DNA from: Streptomyces griseus
GTDB lineage: Bacteria; Actinomycetota; Actinomycetes; Streptomycetales; Streptomycetaceae
DNA: 64,000 nt
Assembly (NCBI RefSeq): GCF_900460065.1
Contig: NZ_UAVD01000027.1
Location: 362,759-426,758 of the forward strand
Reading direction: 5' to 3'
Shown here one piece after another: positions 16,363 through 24,231 of the stretch. Below the pieces are notes generated by a model that ran no database searches, had not been told where the DNA came from, and saw only the letters and a program-made list of their open reading frames with translations. Made by a program: the position numbers and the translations under genes. Position 1 is the stretch's first letter. Every line of letters begins with the position of its first letter.

Positions 16363-17442
16363 CTATGCCACCCGGGTCGCCCCGGCGAAAGGCATGTCAT
16401 CGACGGGCGCGATGCGGACCGGCGCTCCGGGGCGCGGGGCGTGGATCATCTGGCCGCCGCCGATGTAGAGGCCGACGTGGCTGATCCCGGAGTAGAAGAA
16501 CACCAGGTCGCCCGGGGCCAGTTCGGAGCGGGCGATCCGGGGGCCGGCGTTGATCTGGGTGTAGGTGGTGCGCGGCAGGCTCACGCCCGCCGCCTTCCAG
16601 GCGGCCTGGGTCAGGCCCGAGCAGTCGAAGGCGTTCGGGCCCGTCGCGCCCCAGACGTACGGCTTGCCGATCGCGCCGCGGGCGAAGTCGACGGCCTGGG
16701 CGGCGCGGGAGCCGGGGGCCGCGACCGGACCGCCGGGGACGGCCGAGCGGTCGGCGCGGGCCGGGCCGCCGCCGTGCCGGGCGTCGGCGGAGCGTTCGTG
16801 GGCGGCGCGTTCGTCGGCGGTCAGGGTGTCCAGCAGCCTGCGGGCGTCGGCCAGCTTGGCGCGGATCGCCGTGCGGTGTTCGCGCAGCTCGGCGCGGCGG
16901 GCGGCGAGGCGTTCCGTCTCCTGGTCGGCGCGGGCCTTGACGCGGGTGAGCTGGGAGACCTGGCGCCGGATGCCGCTCAGGAGGCCGCTCTGCCGGTCGC
17001 CCGCCCGGTCGAGGTAGGAGGCGCGTCGCAGAAAGGCGTCGGGGTCGGAGGAGAGCGCCAGTTGCAGGGCCGGGTCCAGGGCGCCGCCGCGGTACTGCGC
17101 GGTGGCCAGCGAACCGAGTGCGTGCCGGGCGGTGTTGAGGCGGGCGGTGCGACGGGCGGCCTCGTCGGTGAGGGCGTCGACGGCGCGGGTGGCGGTGGCC
17201 GCCGCCTCCTTCGCCCCGTTGTACTTCTCGGTGGCGACCTCGGCGTCGTGGTAGAGCCGGTCGACCTCGGCCCTGACCTGCGCGGCGGTGGGGGCCGGTT
17301 CGGCGGGGGCCGCGCCCGCCCCCGTGACCGATCCCGCGGTGGCGGCCCCGGCGAGCGCCAGGCCGGCGGCGGTGCGGGCAGCCGGGCCGCCGAGCGGGCC
17401 CTGCTTCGGTTTTCGGTGGGCTGACCTGCGGTGCGCTGCCAC
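16363..17442 (-). CDS. secreted NlpC/P60 (C40) peptidoglycan endopeptidase
   Basis: Cell-wall hydrolase of about 359 aa, RipA/RipC-like, cutting the peptide stem of peptidoglycan outside the membrane. Start GTG 17442 (VAAHRRSAHRKPKQG) gives a twin-basic signal peptide with a hydrophobic core near residues 22-45; AAGGA lies about 10 bases upstream. Longer in-frame starts add an unlikely leader. Residues about 55-240 are a long coiled coil; the C-terminal catalytic domain has Cys in NAFDCSGLTQAAW, His in GISHVGLYIGGG and a third polar residue in MIHAPRPG. It is a paralogue of the gene at 18086-19273 but shows no riboswitch. Confidence 0.88.
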   Translation of the reverse strand: MAAHRRSAHRKPKQGPLGGPAARTAAGLALAGAATAGSVTGAGAAPAEPAPTAAQVRAEVDRLYHDAEVATEKYNGAKEAAATATRAVDALTDEAARRTARLNTARHALGSLATAQYRGGALDPALQLALSSDPDAFLRRASYLDRAGDRQSGLLSGIRRQVSQLTRVKARADQETERLAARRAELREHRTAIRAKLADARRLLDTLTADERAAHERSADARHGGGPARADRSAVPGGPVAAPGSRAAQAVDFARGAIGKPYVWGATGPNAFDCSGLTQAAWKAAGVSLPRTTYTQINAGPRIARSELAPGDLVFFYSGISHVGLYIGGGQMIHAPRPGAPVRIAPVDDMPFAGATRVA

Positions 17443-17652
17443 GGGGGCGGCATCCTTCCTGTCGGCTGCCCGCCGGGGGATACCTGCGGGTCCGTGAAGG
17501 ACGCTAATCCCGGTGCCGGGAAAAGAGTCGCCCTGACTGCAATTGCCCTGATGTGACGTTTCCTCGCTCACGGTTGATCATCGATACGCCCATATATCAG
17601 GGCAACACGGTCAATGCCGGAGAGGGCGCACAAGGAAGGTTTGCCTCACTGA

Positions 17653-17692
17653 AAGGTAAAACCTTGGCCATGGTTAGGCTCCGGAACCATGG
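17653..17692 (+). promoter_or_regulatory. two adjacent inverted repeats overlapping a start codon (possible operator)
   Basis: AAGGT-AAA-ACCTT (17653-17665) is followed at once by CCATGGTT-N9-AACCATGG (17668-17675 and 17685-17692), whose right arm contains the ATG of the gene at 17689. TAGGCT (17675-17680) inside it could be a -10, implying a leaderless mRNA with an operator on its promoter. The remainder of the divergent gap from 17443 shows no other clear element. Confidence 0.4.
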
Positions 17693-18042
17693 ACGTACTC
17701 ATCAATGTCTTCGTCGCCCTGCACATCATCGGCATCGCCTCCCTGCTGGGCGGCTTCCTGACGCAGATGAAGGCCATGGGGGCGGGCACCGCCCGCTTCA
17801 CCCCCGCCATGCTGCACGGTGCGCTGACCATGCTCGTCACCGGCATCGCCCTGGTCGGACTCAACCAGGCCGACGACCAGACCGTGAACAACGTCAAGAT
17901 CGGCATCAAGCTCGCGCTGCTGGTCGTGATCCTCGCCCTCGTCTACGTCAAGCGGGACGACGAGACGGTGGACAAGGGCGCGTTCGCCGCGGTCGGCGGA
18001 CTGACGGCCGCCAACATCTTCATCGCCACGGTCTGGACCTGA
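17689..18042 (+). CDS. small four-helix membrane protein
   Basis: Unrecognised integral membrane protein of 117 aa with four hydrophobic segments: INVFVALHIIGIASLLGGF, MLHGALTMLVTGIALVGL, IGIKLALLVVILALVYV and AAVGGLTAANIFIATVW. The length and pattern match conserved hypothetical actinobacterial proteins. ATG 17689 has no clear ribosome site; a -10-like TAGGCT nine bases upstream suggests leaderless translation, and the start lies within an 8-bp inverted repeat. It is divergent from one NlpC/P60 peptidase and convergent with another, so a cell-envelope role is possible but unproven. Confidence 0.75.
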   Translation: MDVLINVFVALHIIGIASLLGGFLTQMKAMGAGTARFTPAMLHGALTMLVTGIALVGLNQADDQTVNNVKIGIKLALLVVILALVYVKRDDETVDKGAFAAVGGLTAANIFIATVWT

Positions 18043-18048
18043 GCCTCC

Positions 18049-18079
18049 CCGGGGGCGGCCGCCGAAGGGTCGCCCCCGG
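18049..18079. terminator. bidirectional hairpin terminator
   Basis: CCGGGGGCG (18049-18057) and CGCCCCCGG (18071-18079) form a perfect 9-bp stem in the 43-base gap between the convergent small membrane protein gene and the NlpC/P60 gene. Confidence 0.6.
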
Positions 18080-18085
18080 CGCGCG

Positions 18086-19273
18086 TCACGCCGGGCGCAC
18101 GCTTCCGTGGATCGGCATGGAGTAGATCGATTCCTCGCGCACGTTCGCGCCCGGCTTCGGGGCGTGGATCATCATCCCGTCGCCCTTGTAGATGCCGACG
18201 TGGCTGATGTCGTCGTAGAAGAAGACCAGGTCGCCGGGCCGCAGGTCGGACGTGGCGACCCGCGTCCCGATCTTCACCTGGTCCCAGGTCGTCCGGGGCA
18301 GGTCCACGCCGGCCTCCCGCCAGGCCGCCTGCGTCAGCCCCGAGCAGTCGTAACTGGACGGGCCCGAGGCGCCCCACACGTACGGCTTCCCGATCTGGGC
18401 GCGGGCGAAGGCCAGGACCTTCTCCGCCTTGGCGGCGTAACCGCTGCCCGCACCCGAGCCGGTGCCCGGGTCCGTTCCCGTACCGGAGCCGGAGCCCGGG
18501 CCCGAACCGCCGCCGGACTCCTTCGCCGCCTCCTCGCGGGCCTTCTCCTCGGCCGCCGCCCTCTCCTTCGCCTCGGCGGCCTGCCGGGCCGCCAGCCGCG
18601 CCGCCTTCTCCTTGGCCTCGGCCTCCTTCTCGCGCTCCAGTTCCGCCAGCCGCGCCTTCTCCTCGGCGGTCAGCCTCGACAGCAGGCCCCGGGCCTCGGT
18701 GAGCTTGCTCTGCACGTCCTTCTTGCTGGAGGCGAGGGCGGCCTGCGTCTCGGTGAGGGTCTCCAGGCTCTCGACCGCCTCCGCGCGCTGCTTCGCCGCC
18801 GAGGCCTGCTGTTTGCGGACCTCGTCGACGGCCTTCTGCTGCCGCTCCGTGGCCCGGTCCATCAGCCGGCTCTGGTCGAAGTACCCCTGCGGATTCTCCG
18901 CCAGGAGGAACGTCGCCATGGGCGCGATGCCGCCGTTGCGGTACTGGGCCGCCGCGTAGGAGCCCAGCGCCCGGCGCGCCTCGTTGATCTGCTCGGTCCG
19001 CTTCGCCACGTCCGAGAGCAGCGTGTCGACCTTGGCCCGCTGGGAGGCGGAGGCGGCCTTGGCCCGGTTGTACTCCTGGGTCGCGGCGCCCGCCTGCCGG
19101 TACAGGGCGTCGACCTTGTTCCGCACTTCCTCCACGGCGGGCTTCGGCTCCGCCGGGGCCGCCGTGGCGCTCTGCGTGGAGAGCAGCGTCACGGAGGCCA
19201 GCGCGGCCGTCGTGAGCCCGACGGCGGGGGTCGTGGTGCGCACCTTCGCGCGCGGCTTGCGATGCGATGCCAA
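18086..19273 (-). CDS. secreted NlpC/P60 (C40) endopeptidase under c-di-AMP riboswitch
   Basis: Secreted peptidoglycan endopeptidase of about 395 aa. The TTG at 19273 (LASHRKPRAKVR) is chosen because GGAAGGAG lies nine bases upstream; the ATG at 19282 directly abuts that ribosome site, and related proteins begin M-A-S-H-R. A signal peptide spans residues 1-40, a long Ala/Glu/Lys coiled coil about 45-260, a Gly/Ser/Thr linker follows, then the C40 domain with DCSGLTQAAW (Cys), DDISHVGIYKGDG (His) and MIHAPKPG. The long leader carries a c-di-AMP riboswitch, tying expression to turgor and osmotic signalling as known for Streptomyces wall hydrolases. Confidence 0.9.
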   Translation of the reverse strand: MASHRKPRAKVRTTTPAVGLTTAALASVTLLSTQSATAAPAEPKPAVEEVRNKVDALYRQAGAATQEYNRAKAASASQRAKVDTLLSDVAKRTEQINEARRALGSYAAAQYRNGGIAPMATFLLAENPQGYFDQSRLMDRATERQQKAVDEVRKQQASAAKQRAEAVESLETLTETQAALASSKKDVQSKLTEARGLLSRLTAEEKARLAELEREKEAEAKEKAARLAARQAAEAKERAAAEEKAREEAAKESGGGSGPGSGSGTGTDPGTGSGAGSGYAAKAEKVLAFARAQIGKPYVWGASGPSSYDCSGLTQAAWREAGVDLPRTTWDQVKIGTRVATSDLRPGDLVFFYDDISHVGIYKGDGMMIHAPKPGANVREESIYSMPIHGSVRPA

Positions 19274-19289
19274 GACCGGCATCTCCTTC

Positions 19290-19445
19290 CGTGGACCGCC
19301 TACCGGGTTAGCTGTCGGGTTCGGACGGAACGGAAGGCTGTCCTACGGTCCGGATGCCAGGGCACGGACCGATTCACCCCGGTGCTGCGTGTGGGTCCCC
19401 GGTTCCGGACTGCCAGGGCGGCAGGGCGGATTCGGCGGAGGCGCC
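19290..19445 (-). ncRNA. cyclic di-AMP riboswitch (ydaO-yuaA type)
   Basis: On the minus strand the leader of the NlpC/P60 gene contains, in order, CCGCCGAATCCGCC (19439-19426), GGAACCGGGGACCC (19406-19393), GGGGTGAA (19380-19373) and the hallmark 3' block from CCGAACCCG to GGTAGGCGG (19324-19296). CCGCC at 19439-19435 can close P1 with GGCGG at 19300-19296, six bases before the ribosome site GGAAGGAG. A -10-like TAGCGT lies upstream at 19498-19493. This class is an OFF switch for wall-remodelling and ion-transport genes in other bacteria. Boundaries are approximate. Confidence 0.88.
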
Positions 19446-19714
19446 CGTCAGGCGTGGTTCGCCTCAGGGAGGTACGGGCCACCTGACCGAGCACGCTAGC
19501 CAACCGGCCCCGCCGCTGGGAAGGACGATGAGCGATATGCCCGATACATTTTCGTGACCTTTCCGGATCCGGGGTCCGGCACCCCCTCCGACCGGGGACT
19601 CCTTCACGGAACGTCGACGTCCGCTCTCCGTCCGTACCCGTCGCGGGCGTGTCGGCGGCCGGTCCGCGGCGGCCCGGAAGCCGCTTCCCGCCGCTTCCCG
19701 CCTTCGGCGGAACG

Positions 19715-19737
19715 TTGTCAGTGCGGCCCTCTAAACT
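19715..19737 (+). promoter_or_regulatory. PafBC-dependent (RecA-NDp) DNA-damage promoter
   Basis: TTGTCAGTG (19715-19723), eight bases, then TAAACT (19732-19737) match exactly the TTGTCRGTG-N8-TAnnnT motif known for LexA-independent DNA-damage promoters controlled by PafBC in mycobacteria. The -10 ends nine bases before the pcrA ATG, so the mRNA would begin inside or next to the ribosome site GGGAGG (19739-19744), giving an almost leaderless message. Confidence 0.8.
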
Positions 19738-19746
19738 CGGGAGGCG

Positions 19747-22188
19747 ATGAGCAGCCTCTTTGACGACAACTTCCTGACCGGCCTCCAGCCCGCGGAGGAC
19801 GGCCCCCCGCCGCCCCCCGAGGACCACGCGCCCGAAGCGGTGCCGGAGGGACTCTTCGAGGGCGTCTACGACGCGCCCCCGCCGCCCCGCGACGGGTATT
19901 ACCGGGACGGTCACCCGCGCCCGGCGATCGACTCCGCCGCCCTGCTCGACGGGCTGAACACCGAGCAGCGCGCCGCCGTCGTGCACGCCGGGTCCCCGCT
20001 GCTCATCGTCGCCGGGGCCGGCTCCGGCAAGACCCGGGTGCTCACCCACCGCATCGCCCACCTGCTGGCCGAGCGCGGGACGCACCCCGGGCAGATCCTC
20101 GCGATCACCTTCACCAACAAGGCCGCGGGCGAGATGAAGGAGCGCGTCGAGCAGCTCGTCGGCCCCCGGGCCAACGCCATGTGGGTCATGACCTTCCACA
20201 GCGCGTGCGTCCGCATCCTGCGCCGCGAGTCGAAGAAGCTCGGCTTCACCTCGTCGTTCTCGATCTACGACGCCGCCGACTCCAAGCGCCTCATGGCCCT
20301 GGTCTGCCGCGACCTCGACCTGGACCCGAAGCAGTTCCCGCCGAAGTCCTTCACCGCCAAGGTCTCCAACCTCAAGAACGAGCTCATCGACGAGGAGACC
20401 TTCGCCGGGCAGGCGGCCGACGGTTTCGAGAAGACCCTCGCCCAGGCGTACGCGCTCTACCAGGCCCGCCTCCGCGAGGCCAACGCCCTGGACTTCGACG
20501 ACATCATCATGACGACGGTCCACCTCCTCCAGGCCTTCCCGGACGTCGCCGAGCACTACCGCCGCCGCTTCCGCCACGTCCTCGTCGACGAGTACCAGGA
20601 CACCAACCACGCCCAGTACACGCTGGTGCGGGAGCTGGTCGGCCCGGCCGGGGAGAACGACGCCCCCGCCGAGCTGTGCGTGGTCGGCGACGCGGACCAG
20701 TCGATCTACGCCTTCCGGGGCGCGACCATCCGCAACATCCTCCAGTTCGAGGAGGACTACCCGAGCGCGACGACGATCCTCCTGGAGCAGAACTACCGCT
20801 CCACGCAGACGATCCTCTCCGCCGCCAACGCCGTCATCGAGCGCAACGAGAGCCGCCGCCCGAAGAACCTCTGGACCAACGCCGGCTCCGGCGCCCGCAT
20901 CACCGGCTATGTCGCCGACACCGAGCACGACGAGGCGCAGTTCGTCGCCGACGAGATCGACCGGCTCACCGACGCGGGCGACGCCAAGGCGGGCGACGTC
21001 GCCGTCTTCTACCGCACCAACGCCCAGTCCCGTGTCTTCGAAGAGATCCTGATCCGCGTCGGCCTGCCCTACAAGGTCGTCGGCGGCGTGCGCTTCTACG
21101 AGCGCAAGGAGGTCCGGGACGTCCTGGCCTACCTCCGCGTCCTCGCCAACCCCGAGGACACCGTCCCGCTCCGCCGCATCCTCAACGTCCCCAAGCGCGG
21201 CATCGGCGACCGCGCCGAAGCCATGATCGACGCCCTGTCGATGCGGGAGAAGATCTCCTTCCCGCAGGCGCTGCGCCGCGTCGACGAGGCGTACGGCATG
21301 GCCGCCCGCTCCTCCAACGCCGTCAAGCGCTTCAACACGCTGATGGAGGAGCTGCGCACGATCGTCGAGTCCGGCGCCGGCCCCGCCGTCGTGCTGGAGG
21401 CCGTCCTGGAGCGCACGGGCTATCTCGCCGAGCTCCAGGCCTCCACCGACCCCCAGGACGAGACCCGCATCGAGAACCTCCAGGAACTCGCCGCCGTCGC
21501 CCTCGAATTCGAGCAGGAGCGCGGCGACGAGGAGGGGGCGGGCACGCTCGCGGAGTTCCTGGAGAAGGTCGCGCTCGTCGCCGACTCCGACCAGATCCCC
21601 GACGAGGACGAGGACGGCTCCGGGGTCATCACGCTGATGACGCTGCACACGGCGAAGGGGCTGGAGTTCCCGGTCGTCTTCCTCACGGGCATGGAGGACG
21701 GCGTCTTCCCGCACATGCGGGCCCTCGGTCAGACCAAGGAGCTGGAGGAGGAGCGCCGCCTCGCGTACGTCGGCATCACCCGCGCCCGCGAACGGCTCTA
21801 TCTGACCCGGGCCGCGATGCGCAGTGCCTGGGGCCAGCCCTCGTACAACCCGCCCTCGCGGTTCCTGGAGGAGATCCCGGAAGCGCACCTGGACTGGCGG
21901 CGCAAGGGGCCGATGGCCGCCCCCGCCGGTCCCACCTCCGGCATCACGTCCTCGCTGTCCTCCTCGCGCTCCCGCTCCGGCCCCTCGGGGTTCGCGACCC
22001 GGCGCGGCGGCGCGGAGAAGCCCACGGTCACCCTGGTGGCCGGGGACCGGGTCACGCACGACCAGTTCGGGCTCGGCACGGTGACGGCCGTCGAGGGGTT
22101 CGGCGACCAGGCCAAGGCGACGGTCGACTTCGGCGACGAGCGCCCCAAGAAGCTGCTGCTGCGGTACGCGCCGGTCGAGAAGCTGTAG
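19747..22188 (+). CDS. pcrA: ATP-dependent DNA helicase PcrA/UvrD1
   Basis: Superfamily 1A 3'-5' helicase, 813 aa, acting in nucleotide excision and replication repair. It has a disordered acidic/Pro-rich N-terminus (1-65), then motif I AGAGSGKTR, motif Ia TFTNKAAGEM, motif II VDEYQDTN, motif III GDADQSIYAFRGA, motif IV EQNYRST, motif V HTAKGLEFPVVF and motif VI YVGITRARERL. The C-terminal about 65 residues form the Tudor-like RNA polymerase-binding tail (GDRVTHDQFGLGTV), as in M. tuberculosis UvrD1 and Bacillus PcrA. ATG 19747 has GGGAGG. It is driven by a PafBC-type promoter, consistent with DNA-damage induction, and is terminated by the 15-bp hairpin at 22215. Confidence 0.96.
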   Translation: MSSLFDDNFLTGLQPAEDGPPPPPEDHAPEAVPEGLFEGVYDAPPPPRDGYYRDGHPRPAIDSAALLDGLNTEQRAAVVHAGSPLLIVAGAGSGKTRVLTHRIAHLLAERGTHPGQILAITFTNKAAGEMKERVEQLVGPRANAMWVMTFHSACVRILRRESKKLGFTSSFSIYDAADSKRLMALVCRDLDLDPKQFPPKSFTAKVSNLKNELIDEETFAGQAADGFEKTLAQAYALYQARLREANALDFDDIIMTTVHLLQAFPDVAEHYRRRFRHVLVDEYQDTNHAQYTLVRELVGPAGENDAPAELCVVGDADQSIYAFRGATIRNILQFEEDYPSATTILLEQNYRSTQTILSAANAVIERNESRRPKNLWTNAGSGARITGYVADTEHDEAQFVADEIDRLTDAGDAKAGDVAVFYRTNAQSRVFEEILIRVGLPYKVVGGVRFYERKEVRDVLAYLRVLANPEDTVPLRRILNVPKRGIGDRAEAMIDALSMREKISFPQALRRVDEAYGMAARSSNAVKRFNTLMEELRTIVESGAGPAVVLEAVLERTGYLAELQASTDPQDETRIENLQELAAVALEFEQERGDEEGAGTLAEFLEKVALVADSDQIPDEDEDGSGVITLMTLHTAKGLEFPVVFLTGMEDGVFPHMRALGQTKELEEERRLAYVGITRARERLYLTRAAMRSAWGQPSYNPPSRFLEEIPEAHLDWRRKGPMAAPAGPTSGITSSLSSSRSRSGPSGFATRRGGAEKPTVTLVAGDRVTHDQFGLGTVTAVEGFGDQAKATVDFGDERPKKLLLRYAPVEKL

Positions 22189-22214
22189 ACGGGGGCCGGG
22201 CCGGGGACGGACAG

Positions 22215-22260
22215 ACGGAAAGCGGGTGGTGGGGCCGAGGCCCTGCCACCCGCTTTCCGT
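22215..22260. terminator. strong bidirectional terminator after pcrA
   Basis: ACGGAAAGCGGGTGG (22215-22229) and CCACCCGCTTTCCGT (22246-22260) form a perfect 15-bp stem, with GGGCC/GGCCC pairing inside the loop. It separates pcrA from the convergent M23 peptidase gene. Confidence 0.85.
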
Positions 22261-22283
22261 GATGCCGTTCCGTGGCCGCCGTG

Positions 22284-24026
22284 TCAGGTCGGGTCGACGC
22301 CCTTGCTGCGCAGCCACGCCAGCGGGTCGATCGCCGAGCCGCCGCCGGGCCGGACCTCGAAGTGCAGGTGCGGGCCGGTGGAGTTGCCCGAGTTCCCGGA
22401 GTACGCGATGACGTCGCCGGCCTTCACCGGGCCCGAGCGGATCTTGGTGCTGCTGAGGTGGCAGTACCAGGTCTCGGTGCCGTCGGCGGCGGTCACGATC
22501 GCCATGACCCCGTAGGCGCTGTTGAGCTGCGTGCGCACGGTGCCGTCGGTCGCGGCCATCACCGGAGTGCCGTACGAGACGGGGAAGTCGATGCCCGAGT
22601 GCACGGACATCCAGTTGACGCCCGCCTGGCCGTAGTAGGCGCTGAGACCGTGCTGCTTGACCGGCAGGACGAACTTGGGGCGCAGCGCCTCGCGGCGGGC
22701 GGCCTCCTCCTCGCGCTTCTTCTTCTCCGCCGCCTGCCGCTCCCGCAGGTCGATGCGCTCCTGGGTGCGGCTCGCGCGCTCACGGAAGTCGTCGCTGCCC
22801 TCGGAGAGCTGTGCCAGCTGGCTGTCCAGCCGGCTGTTCGCGGCGACCGGCTTGACCGTGCTGGGGTCGGCCACCGCGAGCGACGTGGTCGTCTCCTCCG
22901 GCTTCTCCTCGCCGCCGGGCATCCCGCCGACCGAGGCGGCGGCGATGCCGGCCACGCTCATCACACAGGCGGAGGGCACCGCGACGGTCAGCAGGGCGGA
23001 ACGCTTGGCGGGCGTACGCCGACGGGCCCGGCTGCGGGGGGCGGGGGGACGGACGGCGGTGCGGTTCACGGAGTGCGGGGCGGGGAAGCCGTCCCCGGGT
23101 TCCGGCTCCGGTGCGGCGTCCGCTGCGAGGGCGGCGAACTCGGCGGTGGAGTGGTGGCCGGCGTCCGGCTCCTCGGCCGTGCCGTCCGGTACGGCCGTCG
23201 CCGCGTCGGCCGGCTGCTGTTCGTACAGTGGGTGCGACGTCAGTTCGGGTTCGTACGCGGTGTCCCCGGGCGTGGCGCCGGAGTTCCACGCGGTCGCGTC
23301 GTAGGCGCCCGTGTCGTACGCCCCCGTGCCGTAGCCGGTGGTGGCGTACGCGCCGGTGTCGGCGTACGCGGCCGTGTCGTGCGAGCCGGTGTCGTTCAGG
23401 CCGGCGTCGAACGTGCCGGTGGTGAAGGCGGTCGTGGCGTACGTCCCGGTGTCGGCGGCGACGGCCGCCGTGCCGTACGCGCCGGCGGGGTACGCCCCGG
23501 TGTCGTAGGCGTCGGCGCCGTAGACGGTACCGGCCGGGTAGGAGCCGGTGTCGTAGGCGTCCGGCCCGTAGGACCCGGTGCCGTACGCCTCCGTGGTGTA
23601 CGCGGTGTCCGCGCCGTACGGGGCGGTGGGGAAGCCCTCGGTGGGGAACGCGCCGGTGTCGGCGGTCGGCCACTGGCCGCTCGGGTTCGGATCGGCGACC
23701 TGTTGCCAGGCCCCGGAGGTGTCCCACTGCTGTGGGGCCTGCTCCTGGGCGGCGTAACCGTCGTAGGCGACCGTCTGCTGGGCGCCGGTGCCGGTGTTCC
23801 ACGCGGCGGAGTCGTACGCGCCGCTCTGGTCGGGCTGTCCGGTCGCGTACGTCGTGTCGTAACCGGCGCCGTAGGTGGTGTCGCCGTATCCGGCGGCGGG
23901 GTGACCCGCGTCGTAACCGGTGCTGTGGCCCCCCGTCAGGGAGCCGAAGAGCGGGTCGGTGTCGAAGCTGCCGGTCGATCGGTCGTCGTACCCGACATGC
24001 CCGGCGTGGGGGTGCTGGTCGTTCAC
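22284..24026 (-). CDS. M23 family (LytM) metallopeptidase with Tyr/Asp/Gly-rich N-terminal repeats
   Basis: Membrane-anchored cell-wall endopeptidase of 580 aa. Residues about 25-270 are a degenerate cytoplasmic repeat region rich in Y-D-T-G-A/Y units, a transmembrane helix lies near 345-370 (LLTVAVPSACVMSVAGIAAASVGG), a coiled coil about 390-440, and the LytM domain 455-570 has the zinc ligands H/D in VHSGIDFP and HxH in GPHLHFEV. GTG 24026 is the preferred start; an adjacent TTG (24029) is possible and the ribosome site is weak (GAGAGAG). It would cut peptidoglycan cross-links after export of the C-terminus. The region up to 24231 shows no clear riboswitch or gene. Confidence 0.87.
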   Translation of the reverse strand: MNDQHPHAGHVGYDDRSTGSFDTDPLFGSLTGGHSTGYDAGHPAAGYGDTTYGAGYDTTYATGQPDQSGAYDSAAWNTGTGAQQTVAYDGYAAQEQAPQQWDTSGAWQQVADPNPSGQWPTADTGAFPTEGFPTAPYGADTAYTTEAYGTGSYGPDAYDTGSYPAGTVYGADAYDTGAYPAGAYGTAAVAADTGTYATTAFTTGTFDAGLNDTGSHDTAAYADTGAYATTGYGTGAYDTGAYDATAWNSGATPGDTAYEPELTSHPLYEQQPADAATAVPDGTAEEPDAGHHSTAEFAALAADAAPEPEPGDGFPAPHSVNRTAVRPPAPRSRARRRTPAKRSALLTVAVPSACVMSVAGIAAASVGGMPGGEEKPEETTTSLAVADPSTVKPVAANSRLDSQLAQLSEGSDDFRERASRTQERIDLRERQAAEKKKREEEAARREALRPKFVLPVKQHGLSAYYGQAGVNWMSVHSGIDFPVSYGTPVMAATDGTVRTQLNSAYGVMAIVTAADGTETWYCHLSSTKIRSGPVKAGDVIAYSGNSGNSTGPHLHFEVRPGGGSAIDPLAWLRSKGVDPT

Positions 24027-24231
24027 CAACTTCTCTCTCGCCTCGGCAGCAGGACTGTTCTGGGTCCCGGTCAGGGGAATCCCAGGGGGAAGCAGTGGCC
24101 GCGACTGTACCCGGCGGTATGTGAGGACGACAATCTTCGACAGGTTTTACGTTCGCAGGAAACGGGCAATCGAGCGTCTTTCGGCGGACGGCAGGCTCAG
24201 CCTTGGCCCTACGTTCGACTGATGTTCTATT

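Noticed and set aside
17443..17690. Possible c-di-AMP riboswitch before the NlpC/P60 gene at 16363
   Set aside because: None of the hallmark blocks (CCGAACCCG, GGTAGGCGG, GGGGACCC) is present in the right order; only the ribosome site AGGAAGGA is similar.
19300..22317. 1005-codon open frame on the minus strand opposite pcrA
   Set aside because: It is the mirror of a high-GC gene; composition is Asp/Gly/Val/Arg-rich without motifs, and the plus strand is clearly pcrA.
23200..24000. Short periodic repeats that look like a repeat array
   Set aside because: The period is in codons and encodes Tyr-Asp-Thr-Gly units of the M23 peptidase N-terminus; there are no unique spacers, so it is not CRISPR.
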